DNA of 64,000 bases, from the NCBI RefSeq assembly GCF_036417845.1, contig NC_090020.1, positions 40,532,425 through 40,596,424 of the forward strand, given 5' to 3'. Numbering within the stretch: the stretch's first letter is position 1; the number at the start of each line of letters is the position of its first letter. Under the pieces are notes generated by a model, which did not search any database, had not been told where the DNA came from, and saw nothing but the letters and a program-made list of their open reading frames with translations. Below, in pieces: positions 33,830 to 47,300 of the stretch. Made by a program: the position numbers and the translations under genes. The stretch is from Apteryx mantelli (taxonomy: Eukaryota > Chordata > Aves > Apterygiformes > Apterygidae).

Positions 33830-35394
33830 ACTGATGGGCTCATTACAGCCTCAGCCAGGCAGCTTCACCTGAAACAGCTGAGACCTGTTCAAGATCTCAA
33901 TAAAATTCAATGATTGCTTTACCAGGTCCTTGTCCAGCTGGAAGAGGCAAAGTTTCCAAGGAATCTAAAAGTTAAATAAGGCATTTGTAGATAGTGATGC
34001 TGCCTGATTATCCTGTGTCAGACAGGATGCTAAGGCTTCACTCAGTGACATGGAGGTACGTATAAAGTCCGGAAAAAGTATCTTATTACATGCCAGCACA
34101 ATTTTCACCTTGCTGTGATTCAGGATGAGCTAGGTGCACCTGATTTCTTGTCAGCATTCTGATATCTTAACAGCAGTAGCAATCGCATCCACTGGAATAG
34201 AGAGATGCAGATGTCGTCGTACTGCTGGAAGTAGCTCCAGTGAGGGCCTGTCACTTCCTCCCCCAGCGGTAACTTCTGAAAATTATGGATCCTGATGGGG
34301 CCTGCAGCTAAGCTGCTGATCTCTGTGTAGCAATGAGGTAGCAATATAATTCACTGTATAGGCAGATGAGCTGAGACTTCCTAAACCTCAGAAAAAGTCA
34401 GTGGGAGAATCCAGAAAGGAAACCTGAAGCCTTTACTTCATGTTTACCCCGACTTGCCACAGTCTGAACCTGTGTCTGTCTTAGCTGTCCCTCACAGATG
34501 ACCTGCTCCCTCTCCCAGCTCTCACAGAGAAGTTCTTTCTAATGAATTGACCTGAAAGCCATGCTTGTCTTATTTTCCTCTGTAAATTAGGATTGGGACA
34601 CTTGACAATTTTGCTCATTCAGGCCATGGATGAAATACCACTTGCGATAAGATCTGTAGTCATGCAATGGCCTCCTCCAGCTCTGAAGAAAGAAGCACCA
34701 ATCACGGCGCCTCCTAGAACTGATAAGAGAGGTTCAGACACAGCTATGGATCAGCTTCATTTAATCAGATCTTGGCTGTGAAGTGTCTCTTTTACTCCTC
34801 ACACCTTCTGGCAGAAAAGACCACATGTAGACAGTGATAGTCTCACTACAAAAACATCCTTAGCCAAGCCGATCCTTACAGGCTGCCTCAAACACTATGA
34901 AATGTAAAAATCCTACTCAGACAGAAAATGCAATTAATGGGGAAGCATCACAGACAGAAGACAGAGAGAAGAGAAGGTCAGCCAACAAGGACATCCCTGC
35001 TGGAAGGCTTCACAAATGGGCTGTTCATGTGCTTTTGAATATCCTGCTCCAACAGAGGTGAACATTGCTTTTGAAGAACTGAGTTTACGCTGGTGCTAGA
35101 GACAGAAAAAGCTCCAAGTTCTAATTTACATTTGCAGCACCCCTTTTGCTTTCCTAAATAGTTCAAATCTGATTTCCTAATGACATTGTAATTTATGAAC
35201 CATGCCATTAAAAGACAACACTTCAGCTGTGGATGACGTTGTTTATCCTCTAGGGGAACATTTGCAGCATTAGACATAATATACATAGTCAATGTGTTTA
35301 TGAAACGAGTACCAATTTTGTCTTCACGTTCCAGAAGATTTACTGGTTCAAATTTGCAGATTGGTGTCCTAAGTGTGAAAACAGTAGTTTGCAC
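33830..35394 (-). pseudogene. Possible decayed coding remnant of unknown origin
   Basis: Three minus-strand stretches read like protein rather than noise. One is an open frame from 35394 to 34978 (138 codons, including NAANVPLEDKQRHPQLKC). A second lies within 34344-34120 (including GPHWSYFQQYDDICISLFQW). A third is frameshifted from the second, just below about 34120 (including SKVKIVLACNKI and PDFIRTSMSLSEALASCL). A further piece near 33.94 kb includes LDKDLVKQSLNFIEILNR. Stops and shifts separate the pieces, and the stretch between about 34.4 and 34.95 kb does not look coding. I do not recognise the parent protein. A retrocopy or a transposon-encoded protein is possible, and so is chance. 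Confidence 0.25.
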
Positions 35395-38300
35395 GTCATA
35401 TGATATGCCGGTCTGATTTTATAGCAAAGTATTAGCACAACAGTTGTGAATAAACTCCGGATTTACAACACTACTAAGCTCTCCTAGAAAGGAAAACTTA
35501 TAAAACTGTCACTTCCCTGGCTATGCTGTCTGAAGTTAGAGGATTCTGACACAGAACACTGCTAAATCCAAGGAGGCACTGGGTTTTCTGTCAACTTGGA
35601 GAGAGACAGGGCATAGCCCCAAAAAGGAGAAAGCTTTCCTGGAACTGAATTGTAAGTATTCACTGTAATCCCCTGCCTTGAGCAGCAGCCACAACTGGCA
35701 ATCTTAGGGGTGACTTTTTTCTCACTTGTCAGGTTGATGGAAGGAAAGATGTGAAGGAAGAGATCTGTAAAAAGTGAGTTCCCTAGAAGCCTGCAGTGCC
35801 AATGAAATGATAAGAATGTTAATGTTTAAAAAAGCCTGAACATTTTGGAACAGAGCAGTACATGGACTTTATCAATCTGATGTTTTAATGAGGAGAAAAA
35901 TGCCACCACTTGTTTGCCAAGCCAAAATCTCTCTGTTTCTAAGAATACCCTTGACATATCCCTAGATACAATCAAAGAAACATCTGCTCTGCTTCTACTC
36001 TGCTGTTGCTTCTGCTAAAAACCAGGGACATATTTTAAGAGATGTAAAAATGGACATTAGAGTAAATCAGCTTCCAGGTAATGCAGAGTTTCCAGGTAAT
36101 TTGCAGAATTTGATTTGAATCTCCAAAGGCCTATTTTGAACAGAAAAACAAAAATTATCATAAGGCTTTCAGGCCCCTAATGAGGAGTACCTAGAATTTA
36201 ATGGATTGAATAAAATAAATGGGATTTTCTAATCCATTTCATCATCCAAACCATTACTTTGCCAACCAAAACTCTGAGAGATTTGCCATCCAAAACACTA
36301 TGTTTTTAAGGTACGCTTCCAGACATAGAGAAAATACAGCATCCAGCAAACTATATTCAATCTGAAAACTGGAAAAATAACTGTATTTAAAAATAACTGT
36401 AATTATACTAAGTATTTCAGTATGCAAAACATGATATGAAGTCATATTTCCGAAAGCATTTCCCAGTAAAAGGTACCTATACTAACACATCTGATTCTTG
36501 AACTCCTTTTCCAGAATCCTCTGGTCACACTCACAAATTTCATTCCTTTCCAAGTTACAGTGCTTTGTATTAACGGAAGATAAAATCATCAATCAGTAAA
36601 ACAAAATACATTTAGTGACAATGCATTAAGAACAAATATATATAGTTACGGCTGCCAAAGAGTTAGCAGCCCTGCTTCACAGGAAATACAAAAAACACGC
36701 AGTGAGTAAAAAACATGTCATCGGCATCAAATTCTGATGAATTAAAAATTGAAAAGTGACAGCACTTTGAGCAAATTAGTTAAGTCATTCCAGACAATTG
36801 CATTGCCATGCATTATGTATATCCAATGTATTTTGTCAGGAGTTCTTGTCTTAAAATGTTTTGCATAGTCTTCAGGGCTTAGGGGATTTGTTGTTGACAT
36901 TTTTTAAAAATCTTTAAAACACTACTCTTTTCCACTAGCCTAAGCCTGTAAAGCCTAAAAACAATTCTGAAAAGTATCTCAATGGCTGGAAGGTCCATTC
37001 CTCAAAGTGATCAAGGTGCTTAAAATCCCCAGCTTTCCCTAACCTCAGGCCTCTCGGGATTTCTTTTGATAATGAGAGTTCAATGCTGAGATCATTTAGG
37101 CACCTGTGAGCTTTTGACTTGCCTCACTGCCATCCGCACAACTCTCCAAAACTGTAAATCAGAATTATTTTCAAATGATCTAGAAAAACTTTCTCAAAAA
37201 TAACGCATGAACATTACTATTCATTACTAGCACTTCAAAAAACCCTATGATGAAAGACAGAAGCGACTGCTGTAACAAGCTGCAGGGCACGAAATGTAGA
37301 ATTTGGAAAACATCCTAGAGTATTTTTTTATAAAAGAAATCGCTTAGAATAGAGGGAATCAACTTAGAATAGATAATGGATAGGGAAAGAAGAATAGCTT
37401 CACTGGCAATCATTTGTATGATACGTTCACACCCATACGAACAGCACTAAACTGTCAGTACGTACGCAGTTATTGTATCATGCTAGGCAGCACGCTGGGC
37501 TTTTTTTCCAAGCGCAGGAAACCACTGTATGTTTTTTAGACAGAGTGATGTAGCAATCTTTAATGTGGACCACTCTACACTGCTTGACACATAACCAACT
37601 TTAACACTGTTCAAACTAAAGGCACTAAAGGAAAATACCAACTATATATGCTTGCCTATAGCTGACTACCTGCTGTTCTTGTAAGCAGCACCAGAGCAGC
37701 ACCTTTCTAGATCCTGACTTATTCCTGACAGTCCCTTTAGCTAGTGCATACATTTAATGTACAAAATCTTATACGAAGTGATTTTGTATAGACAAAGGAT
37801 CATGGTATGTATTTCTCAGAAATGTGATCTCTGATTAGTAACATCTCTACAGGGAATATTACACTTCTAATAAAATATTTTCTTTACTTCTGTGTATAAT
37901 ATTTTCAAAATGGAACACACACAATGGACCTGGAGCATTCAGTAAATAGAGTGGTATCTAAGTCAAGTGTATGCAGGCACCTATATACACATAATATGGA
38001 ATCTTTTTCAAGGTCAAAAGGAAATATGTGAAGAACTGGCCCTAAGTCTTTGTAGGTAGCATAAGATACCTTTCTGAGCATACTCTGTAAGACAGTAAAT
38101 AAATTTATCTTTTCAGTTACACTGCAGTTTACAGATTAGGAACCTACTAGATAGATGGGGCCTTGTCCAGATACTACTTTTAGCATGGCGATAACAATAC
38201 TGAACTTTAAGGAGGACAGTGAAATTACACTTATCTATTCCCTCAGTATCTTCTAAGCCATATTTCCTGTACTAATGAAGCTAACATTGTACTTTTGTCA

Positions 38301-40819
38301 GCACAGCAGGCTCCAGGGTGAGTGGAAGAGAGAAACATCATTTGTCCTCAGCTTTCACTCAGCTTGAAACAAGCCACCAGCATCTTTTTGCCCCTTTAAA
38401 AATATCTTTGATGGCGCCCTCTCCCCATTTCAGATACTCAGGTATTTTCTAAACATTATCACTTTTCATATAAAAGCTCTCTAAACATCTGGCCATTTTC
38501 TTTATGGTTCATAAAGCAAAAACTCTCGAGGAAGCCACTGACACTTCCATCTTGCAGAGCTGCAAACCCCACTTTTCCTCCTGACTGTTACAATCTTCCC
38601 TGCTGTTTGGAAGGTGGGAACTAAACCCCTTCCCATGCCTTCCCATTTCTGAGCCTGTTAGTCTTCTTCTGAGTGATACTTTTGAGTTGCCATTTTCCTC
38701 CTAAACAGTTAATGAGCTTCCTCTGTGTCACTCTTCCTATTTCCCCCCTCTCCTATCTCTTCCTTGCTTAAGAATAGTAATTTAGCATTCATTAACAATA
38801 ACTAAACACCTCACATGCAAACAGCAAAGCTGGATCAATTTTCACCACAGTCATATCATGGGATGTTGTTTCTCAGCTCTCTCAATCTTCCCATTTGTAA
38901 TTTAGGGCAGAAATTCTCTCTTCTTTTCTCTCAGGAGCCCAGTACACAGGCTGTCTATCCTGATTTTCACCTTTGCGCATTATCAGACTAGAAGTATTGA
39001 TTACTGGAACTTACAGTTATTGACAAAGGCCCAATTTTCCAACACTTTCATACTAACTTTAGATATGAACAGCTCCACAGAAGTGGGACCACTGCCATAA
39101 TTGAGGAAAAGCTGAAGTGTCTGGAGAACTAAAATCTTTATTATAAGCAATAATTGGAGAAACAAAACCCTAATTTTCAGATGGTATGAAGTTCTTGCTT
39201 TTTTTGCCTTGAAAATAAAGAAAACTGACTGAACACTTCTTTATAGCTAATTTTTACTGCTATAGTTTTTTTTCCCCCTAAAGAATCTTACACGATTGCA
39301 GACTATATGAAAGACATAAATCAAATGAATGACTATGTGTTAAATGCTCACTACAGTGAGATGTGCAATTACAGATAGCTCTGATATCCTGTAAACAAAT
39401 GTGCTCAAAGCAAAAACCATTCTGGCTCCAGCTGCAATATTTTGAAAACACATTGCTGGTATCACCTAAATAAATACTTTGACCATTAGAGTGGAAAGGG
39501 TGACACTTCAAATTGTGTTTGGATACAAAATTTAAAAAGCTTAAAAACTATTCACCAAAAGGAAGACGCTTATCCGGAGCATAGGACACATTTATTTTCC
39601 ATAAGTGCACTAGATGACAGGAGGAGTCTAAGCCATTTTACAAGTGATTTAATAGACGAGACAGCACATATGATACACTCCATCTTTCTGAAGTCACATA
39701 AAGGAAAAGACAAAAAAATACAAACAAAACTCCCCATAAACTTCTTTCTTCATTATTCATGAAGGCCATATATCGTGACTTACAATTTTTGTACCTTAAG
39801 CTGTTTTTTTTTTTTTAAACTGTGGTTTCTTAGCATTATATACAGTCACAATGGTCCTGATATTTTATATCTTTTATTCTCATTATAATGCAGACCATAT
39901 ATAAGATAAAGCAGCGTCATTTCTTAGTCATTACAAGAGTAAACTTTGGCTTTAAGCATATGCTTATATTCTGCCAACAATACATTAAAAAAGACAAGTA
40001 ATACTATGGGACTGTGAAATAATATGGGTCAAGATTATGTCTAGTAAAGGTGATACACTTTCAATGTCTTCAGGTTTGAGAATTAAACACATATTGAAGT
40101 GAGGAAACACAAAAATAAAAGCTCAGCACAGCAATCCTACAGAACAGAGCGCTTACTCCAAGTTTTATCCTGGCAGCTGTCAAGCAGTTAACATTGATGA
40201 AAGTGCCTACAGAACTATAAAGCATTATTATTACGTATGTCATGCCCAGAATTCTTTTTACCTGTATAACATGATATACTAGAGCAGTTTGGATATGAAA
40301 TATTTCTAAATCACTACAATAAATCATAGCTAACTAAAACGCCACAGTGCTGAAAGGAAGTGCTAGAATTACTGCCAATGCTAGTACTACGAGAAATCAA
40401 ATCTGTCACATGCTATACGCTTAATATATCTCTCTTTCGTACCCACTTTAAATTGTAAAGAGGCCGTCAGAAGCAATGAAACACCTCATTACAGATACTA
40501 TTACTTAAATTGAAGGATGTCAAACAGTGGCAAATTATTCTTCTAAAGGCTTGATTACTTCAAAAGGCAACGAGCACCAAAATAACACATGTCTGCTAGA
40601 ACTGAAACGCAGAATGTTCTGTGAGCAATATTACAAACACAAGATAGTTCGAATGTATTTTAGTATTTTTGTCACAATAGCCTCACATCACTTGATCAAT
40701 TTAAAAAACTCTGAGAAATGACAAAATGTGCTTATCTGTAATTTCTATACACATTTAAGGATAAAGGTAATATTTCAACTAAAAACTACACAGCCAGATG
40801 ACGCCAACTCTAATATTTG

Positions 40820-41000
40820 ACCCATATGGAAAGATTGAAGGAACTGGGGTTGTTTAGTCTAGAGAAAAGACGACTGAGGGGTGAAATGATAACAGTCTTC
40901 AAATCAGCAGCAGTGAAGAGGGGAACAAATTGTTCAGGCCTAGGGAGGATGGAACAGGAAATAATGGTCTTCTCTTGCAGAGCCTTCCCTGAGTTTGCTT
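40820..41000 (+). mobile_element. CR1-type LINE 3' fragment (old)
   Basis: The stretch GAACTGGGGTTGTTTAGTCT followed by AGAGAAAAGACGACTGAGGG matches the well-known 3' part of CR1 LINEs (family form: GGGTTGTTTAGCCTGGAGAAGAGGAGGCTGAGGGG). The following TGAAATGATAACAGTCTTCAA and the later GAGGGGAACAAATTGTTC fit diverged CR1 sequence. Orientation is sense on plus. The fragment is 5'-truncated, as is usual for CR1. CR1 is the dominant retroposon of birds and other sauropsids, which supports the host assignment. Confidence 0.8.
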
Positions 41001-44000
41001 TTTTTTTTTTTCTATATGGAAACTGCCTGCACAAATCCACAGTGAATTCAGTGTGGTTTTCAGGAGACCGTATTCAGTCTGCCTGTATAAACAGTTCACA
41101 GAGACCTTCAAAATCTTAAAGGTAGTTGTGAATAATGAAATCAGAAAAATAAAAAAAACACACAAAATTTTTGACATATTATCCTCTAGTCTCATTATAA
41201 GGATTTCTTTCTTTTCAGTTAGTACAAACCCTATTGCTTGTCTAACTTTTGTCTACTTTCAATTTGATAGTCATGACATCAACTTCCCAGGGAAAAGAAC
41301 ATGCAGTTGCTCCTTTAGGGTCAGAAAAAAGATTTTCTGTGTAAAACTGAATTTTCATGAACATATTACACTTTTGTCTCTTTTAGAGATTTTTCTCTTT
41401 AAATATCACTTAATCTTCTTCCAAAAAATATTTAGCAGCATCACCACTATGCATAACCTTTCCAAGATAATGTAAAACAGATCCTGTCTCATCTTGCTAT
41501 TTTTAAATCTCTTCAGTGCTAATAAGAGTCCATGTCTCATTTCTTCCCCCTCCCTGCCCCCACCAATACTAGTATCTTGTACATGGATAAAATACACTTA
41601 AATTTCCAAAAACAGAGCAACCACTCCCCTAACCCCAGCATTTCTACTGAGAGAGAGTAAATGAGTGTAAAGAAAACTCTGGGTAGTACAGCAGGTAGTA
41701 ACGATCAGCATATCTGCAGTGAATAAACCCTTCCATATTAAAAGTATTAAAAGGAGCCACAGAGCCAGACCATCTTTTCTTTATTGTTCTTCCAACTCAT
41801 TGCATGTCCCTCTGCACCTCATGATCTGAGAAAAAATGTACTACTCGGACTGACTTGCTCTGAGAGAATAAAGTCTTATGGGTAATATTTTTCTTCTTGC
41901 AAATTCAGAACTTAGAATTAGTTACTGCTCCATCTTTTCCTACATTTCTGTCAACAATCTCCTTGTGACTTGCATCCATCTGGAACAGAAAAAGAACTCT
42001 ATCCCTATAGGTCTCTTCCCACTCACCTCAAAGCCTAAAAATATTACCTTCAGAGTGCTGGAGAGTACTAACACGCTTATATATGCTTTAAGAGGAACCT
42101 TTTTCCATTTTTATCATACACCTCTGAACATCTTACAGTCAATAACATGTCTTCATTAGTATAAGCACAGTAAATACAACTTAAGAGCAGATAAATATTG
42201 AACAGGTAGCTATAATAAAGGTGGATTATAGTGATAAAGATGGATGGAAAGTTTCAGTTCTACTCTGATATTTAACAAAGAACAAGAGTGTGAAATACAT
42301 CAACCACTAACAGGAGGATCAAAGGAGGACTCCTATACCTATATCACATTAACTAGTTTGGTTTTAGCTTTGAAACAAACAGATCTAATTAGCTAAAGAG
42401 CAACCAGGTAAATGTCTTGAATCATACCCTAAAGCCCTACAGCTCCCAATGCTAGAAGTGAGTCAGTGCAGGCAAGGCTTCAGAAAAGCCCCTACTTTTA
42501 CAGAATGTCAGGCCCCACTGCATAGGTCAGGTGCCAAAATTAAGGTCCAGATTAGTCCAGGTGTTTTTTTGACCCATGAGTTCCAACCATGGGTATTTTA
42601 CAGCTCTTGAAAAACAGGGATTTATTAGAGTCAGTCTGATGACTAAATGAGATGCTAAATGAGTTAAACTTGGCCTTTCAGCTCCAGTGCCAGGTAATGG
42701 GGAATCACTAAGCACCGTTCTCTGCAGTGCCTGCTAACTGAGTTTTTACTAGAGTCACCTGATGAAAAATCTCATTGCTATCAGATGTACTAGTGCAGGC
42801 AGCAGGTGGGGCAGAATGGATAACAGCAAAGACATGCAAAAACCTGAGTCTACGACCAGTCTGTAGTCAAAGGTACTCGAGGGCTTGCCCATGGTACATT
42901 TTAGCTTGAATCGGGAGGGCACTTTTGAAGTGAAGCTTTCAAACACCCTCACTTACTGTGCTGTGGTTCCCAGTGCCGAGAGGCCTTGGCATGCACAGAC
43001 TGGATCCCTTCCAGATGAAACGAAACCAGAAGACACACTTCCGCAGTGCACCCAACACACATCAGCTGCCAACAGACATTTGGTCTACCACACAGGGCAC
43101 CTGAAAAGCATACGGTGCAAACATCAACTTCTCAGCACCAAGTGCTTTGTCCTACACATCTCCCCCTACTACTTACTAATGCAGGCACAGCCTTAAGCTG
43201 ACCAGTTCAGTGGTGGTAACGGCGCAGCTGCAGCAGCACCAAGCTCATCCCCACTCCACCTGAGCTCTGGGCTGGCTTTGCAGCCCGCACCAAACCCTGC
43301 CTGAGCCAGAGTTACACAGTTTAATCCTGAATACGTTTACATATACCAGTGTCACCCTTTTGCTTGCAGTGTATGAATATCTATTAATTATTTTTCTTTC
43401 ATATCCTGTAGCTTGGGAGGCCACAAATTTCAGTGCGCATTACAGTCTGCAAGGTTTTCAGGGACTGTAGCAGCAACACCATTAGGAGAGCTCCTAAATG
43501 GAGACAGCTTTTGAGCAGAGAAGGCAACAGGGCTAAAGCTAAAATCACTTGCTAGACTAAGAGCCCTTTCCCCTGTCCTGGCAGGCAATGGTTCGGGAAA
43601 GGCAGTGGTTCACGTTTGATGAATTGTTTGGTGCAGCTCTTTCCTGATTGAAGCAAAGGGTACAAACGCAGGCCCCGAGCTGTGCGCTCTTACTGCTAAG
43701 GCAAAGGAAACCAAAAAGAGGCTTATTATTCCAGTTTCCACATCTCCCAAACACCCTTCAGGCTTGCGTTGCTCCTCAACACGTTAAATACCTCAGGGAT
43801 AACAGAATAACGATCCATTTCCAGGCTCCCCTGAAGGGTGCCCGTTTGGGCTACTCCACCCACACTTGGGATCACCGAGGAGCCGCGGGGCGCCCCTGCG
43901 CACCGAGACGGCCGCTCCACCGGGCCAACTCGGGGCTCCCCGGGGCGGCTGGGCCCTGGCAGGGCCTGGGGGCGCCGCCGCCCCCCAGCCCCGGGCGGCT

Positions 44001-44216
44001 CCTCACGGCGGGGGGGACCGTCCGAAAAGGCGGCAACGGCCGCGCGCCTCCCCCCTCCCCTCCGGCCCCGCGCGGAAGCTAAGCAGGGCCGGGCGCGGCC
44101 GGGCGCGGAGGGGGGACCCGCGCGGCGACGCCGCCGCCGCCGCCGCGGCCCCTGCCCTCCCCCGCGCCGCCACATGGCGCGGGCGGAGCCGCCGGGCCGG
44201 GTTGGGCCGCGCCGCG

Positions 44217-44228
44217 GGCGCAGGCGCA
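44217..44228 (+). promoter_or_regulatory. PPIC: NRF1-like site near the PPIC start
   Basis: GGCGCAGGCGCA matches the palindromic NRF1 consensus YGCGCANGCGCR at every position but the first. It lies in the PPIC CpG island immediately upstream of the ATG at 44246. Confidence 0.4.
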
Positions 44229-44245
44229 GCGCTCGCGTCAGCGCC

Positions 44246-44365
44246 ATGGCCGGTGGGGCGCCGCGCCCGGCGGCGGTGCTCGGCGCCCTCGCTTGCCTCT
44301 GCCTGCTGGCCCGGGCCCCGGCGGCCGCGGGCTTCAAGAAGAGGGGACCCAGCGTGACGGCTAAG
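44246..44365 (+). CDS. PPIC: PPIC exon 1, signal peptide
   Basis: Forty codons in phase 0. The start ATG has a purine at -3 and G at +4. It encodes a hydrophobic leader rich in Ala and Leu ([18 protein letters not shown]), then [12 protein letters not shown], which is the conserved entry to the mature protein. The donor is AAG|GTGACT at 44366. The leader differs from mammalian leaders, as is normal for signal peptides. Confidence 0.95.
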
Positions 44366-47300
44366 GTGACTCCCGCCCGGCCGGGGCGGCGGGTCGCGGC
44401 GCAGCGCTCCCGTTTCGGCGTGTCCCCGCCCCGGGGTGCAGCAAGGCTATCGCGGCTTTAAGGGCCGCGGTGCGCGGCCGCCGCGCGGGCAGTGTTTGCC
44501 ATGAGCTGGCTCGTCTTGTTGGGTTTGGGTTTTTTAAACTCTGCTTTGTTTCTTAACTCATGCAGTGTTTTTTTTCTCCTTTGCTAAAACGTGAATTGCC
44601 TTATTGCTACCGTGTTTTCCACCGCCTGGCTCGTACCTGACCGTGACAGACTTACAAGCCTGGGTCACGTCTAGCTCCTCTGACACTGCCTGAATTAAAA
44701 CGCAGTCAGCGCTTGAGGTCACCAAGCAGCTCCCATTGCTCGACGTGACGTGCTGTTTCAGCGTGCGCTGCTCTAAAACCTGTAGGCGGCAAACAAACTT
44801 GACTTGGATTTGCAGCCGCCTCTGCGGAGCAGGAAGGGATTTGCGTGGGGACGGGCGGGGTGGCCGTGGGCGAAGCTGCCCGACAGACGGCTGGACACGC
44901 GGCCGGGCCGGGCCGGGCCAGGCCGGGCCTGGCGGTGGCGAGGCGGCGGCGCTGCCCTGGCGGGAGGCAGAGTGTGTGGCATAGCCTGTCTTGGGGCATC
45001 TGCGCTGCCCCTTCTGCACCTGCCCTAGGTCTGTCGCCCCGTTCTGCGATGGAGAAGCCAGAACTGCAGCAGCGCTCGAGGTGCGAGCGCCCAGCGCGGG
45101 TGCACACCGGCGCGTCGTTACGTCTGGCTCTTGTCGTCCCTTTCTCATAATTTCTGAGATCCAGTTTCTTTCTCCGACCTTCATGAGCAGTGAGTCAGAC
45201 TTCTCATCAGGCTGCTCCAGGTGACTCCAGGTGTTGTTTCTGAGTGGTAGCTTGTTTAGGACCCCTCACTGTAAAGTAAATGTAAAGTCTCTTTTCCATA
45301 TACAGTACTTTGTATGTATGGGCTTCATTTCATTTATCATTATATTATCACTGGTCACTAAGAATCATGGTATCTTTCTTTCACAGTCAACTTTTTTTTT
45401 TTCAATCATGAAGTAATTATTGCACATTGTAAATAAGATTAAATGTTTATATAAATATAATAATAATTTTCCTTTTAAGAATTTTTGGTGAAGAATCTGA
45501 CCAGACAGTTTTGGAAATTCAAGCTTGCTGTGTTGACCAGCTCACTAGTATCTACATGCTCACTGACTTTTCAGAGAACTTTAAAAGATTTGCTTAAAAG
45601 AAGATGGCTTCTCTCTGCAAAAATGACATCTAGGGCTACCATATTTCCTTATAGGATTTCCTGGCCAGAAATATGCACAGACACGTTACGTAGTACATAA
45701 TCAGGAACTGCAGTGCTTTCCAAAAGCACCGAACACGTAGCACAGGTATGGGGAGTGCTAACAGGAGGCCAGGAACTTACTTTTTGTTCACAAATGCAGA
45801 ATAAGCCCAAGCAATGCTGCTTAGAAATGCTGAGCTGGCCGCTTATGTGCGTAGCTCCACCACGCGTGAAGCCTTCTGCTTGGGTTAGGTTTACCCATGT
45901 GAGTGACTGGACCTCGCTGTGCTCTGTAGAAGTGTTTGATGTTCCTACCCAGGAATATTGTATAGAAGGCCCAGTTGCATTGCCAGAGCCTTATGTAGCG
46001 CAGGCAGTCCCTCTACCTAGACAGAATAAGATGTGTTTAGAAAGCCTAGGCATATGTAGCCCTTGCCTAGATAGGCCTAGCTGCAAAATTCAGCAAGGTA
46101 TGTCTACAAACACATTAAGAAATTAATGAAAACTTGCTCTTAATACTTTGTGAGTCACACATTGAAGAAGTATGTTGCTGGTGCCAAGTGCCAAGGAAGT
46201 GGATGAGGTGTAGCAAAAGGAATTTTATTTTCTTTATATATCATTATAAAGTTATCCAAAAGTTCAACAAGTCAAAGCCACGTGGAAGATCAAGAAATGG
46301 TAGAAATGTTTTGCAGGAGAGCGTGAAAGAAACATTCACATTGGAGAGAGACTGTGGTCATTTATTATCGTTATTGGACTAATTTCGTAGAGTAATACTT
46401 GGTTGAGTGCCACAAGGAACAACAAATACCACATCATAGGAATACGCATTGCTGTTTCCTAGAAGTTTTAATAGTCTTTATGTAACTTTTTCTGAACTTC
46501 AGAATGCCTCATTTCCTGACAGCTGTTTCTATTTTCAGTAATCATTGGAACATTTTTGCATGTTCAAATATGCATTGATATATTCTGAAATATGTTAAAA
46601 TGCTTTTTAACTCATTTGTCTTTTTCAAGTATTCTTTTTAGCGACGTCTATGTTGAAGCTTTTAGGCAATGAGCTCTCTAATGCAGCCTCGTTATTTCTC
46701 TGGGCAGTTCTGAATTCATATTTAGGAAAACAATTCCCTGCTTTAGCAGTAAGGTTTCATTCCCTTTGTTTGACAACTGAATTAAATTTAGGCTTTCATG
46801 TAGAGTTGATCATGTACATACACACTAATGCCTAGAACAGCGAAGACTTAGTGGATAACAAACTGTCTTTTTTGGGAAGTGTCTGTACTATAGTTCCTTG
46901 AAATTGTTCATGATGCTGGAATAGCAGCATTGTTCCTCCTTACTTTCATATTTCATCTTTTCTATACAGTTTCCATACTGTGCCTTCTAAACACATGCAT
47001 ATCTGGAAAAAAGCTTCTTGAACCTTACCTACAAACTTATGACAGAGCAAGTCCCACTGAGCACTTAAAAAGGATAAGAACCAAAATGTATAATCAGCAG
47101 GTCTCACACAGTATTCTGCATAATCTGAAGTCAGTAGCTCTGAGATTTTTCTTAAACAGCACCCTCAGCAGCTGAAGGATTCGATTAACATAGACCAGCC
47201 AAAGGCTGTGTCTTACCATTTTAAGCTTTCAAAAGCTTGGCCTTTTTACTGCGCTCATATTTGTATCGCTTTTGTTTTCTTCACCAAAACATCCAGGTGT

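Larger units (their letters stand above)
18403..43860. other. AT-rich intergenic stretch between PRDM6 and PPIC
   Basis: About 25 kb with no exon I can support on either strand. It holds short low-complexity open frames, microsatellites, the 68-bp tandem duplication at 23.02-23.16 kb, a CR1 remnant at 40.82 kb and a possible decayed coding remnant at 33.8-35.4 kb. By position between a developmental regulator and a housekeeping-type gene, it may hold distant PRDM6 enhancers, but nothing in the sequence proves this. Confidence 0.6.
43860..44510 (+). promoter_or_regulatory. PPIC: PPIC CpG-island promoter
   Basis: A CpG island of about 650 bp begins sharply after AT-rich sequence and covers the PPIC start codon and first donor. 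No TATA box is visible. GGCGCAGGCGCA at 44217-44228 is one mismatch from the NRF1 consensus and lies about 20 bp before the ATG. This fits a housekeeping-type promoter. The exact transcription start cannot be read from the sequence. Confidence 0.8.

Noticed and set aside
43726-44461. 203- and 207-codon frames around the PPIC promoter on both strands
   Set aside because: CpG-island artefacts. The true start at 44246 gives a signal peptide and joins exon 2 in frame.
44558-45184. 208-codon minus-strand frame in PPIC intron 1
   Set aside because: Crosses a CpG-rich block with opposite-strand open frames and shows no family similarity.
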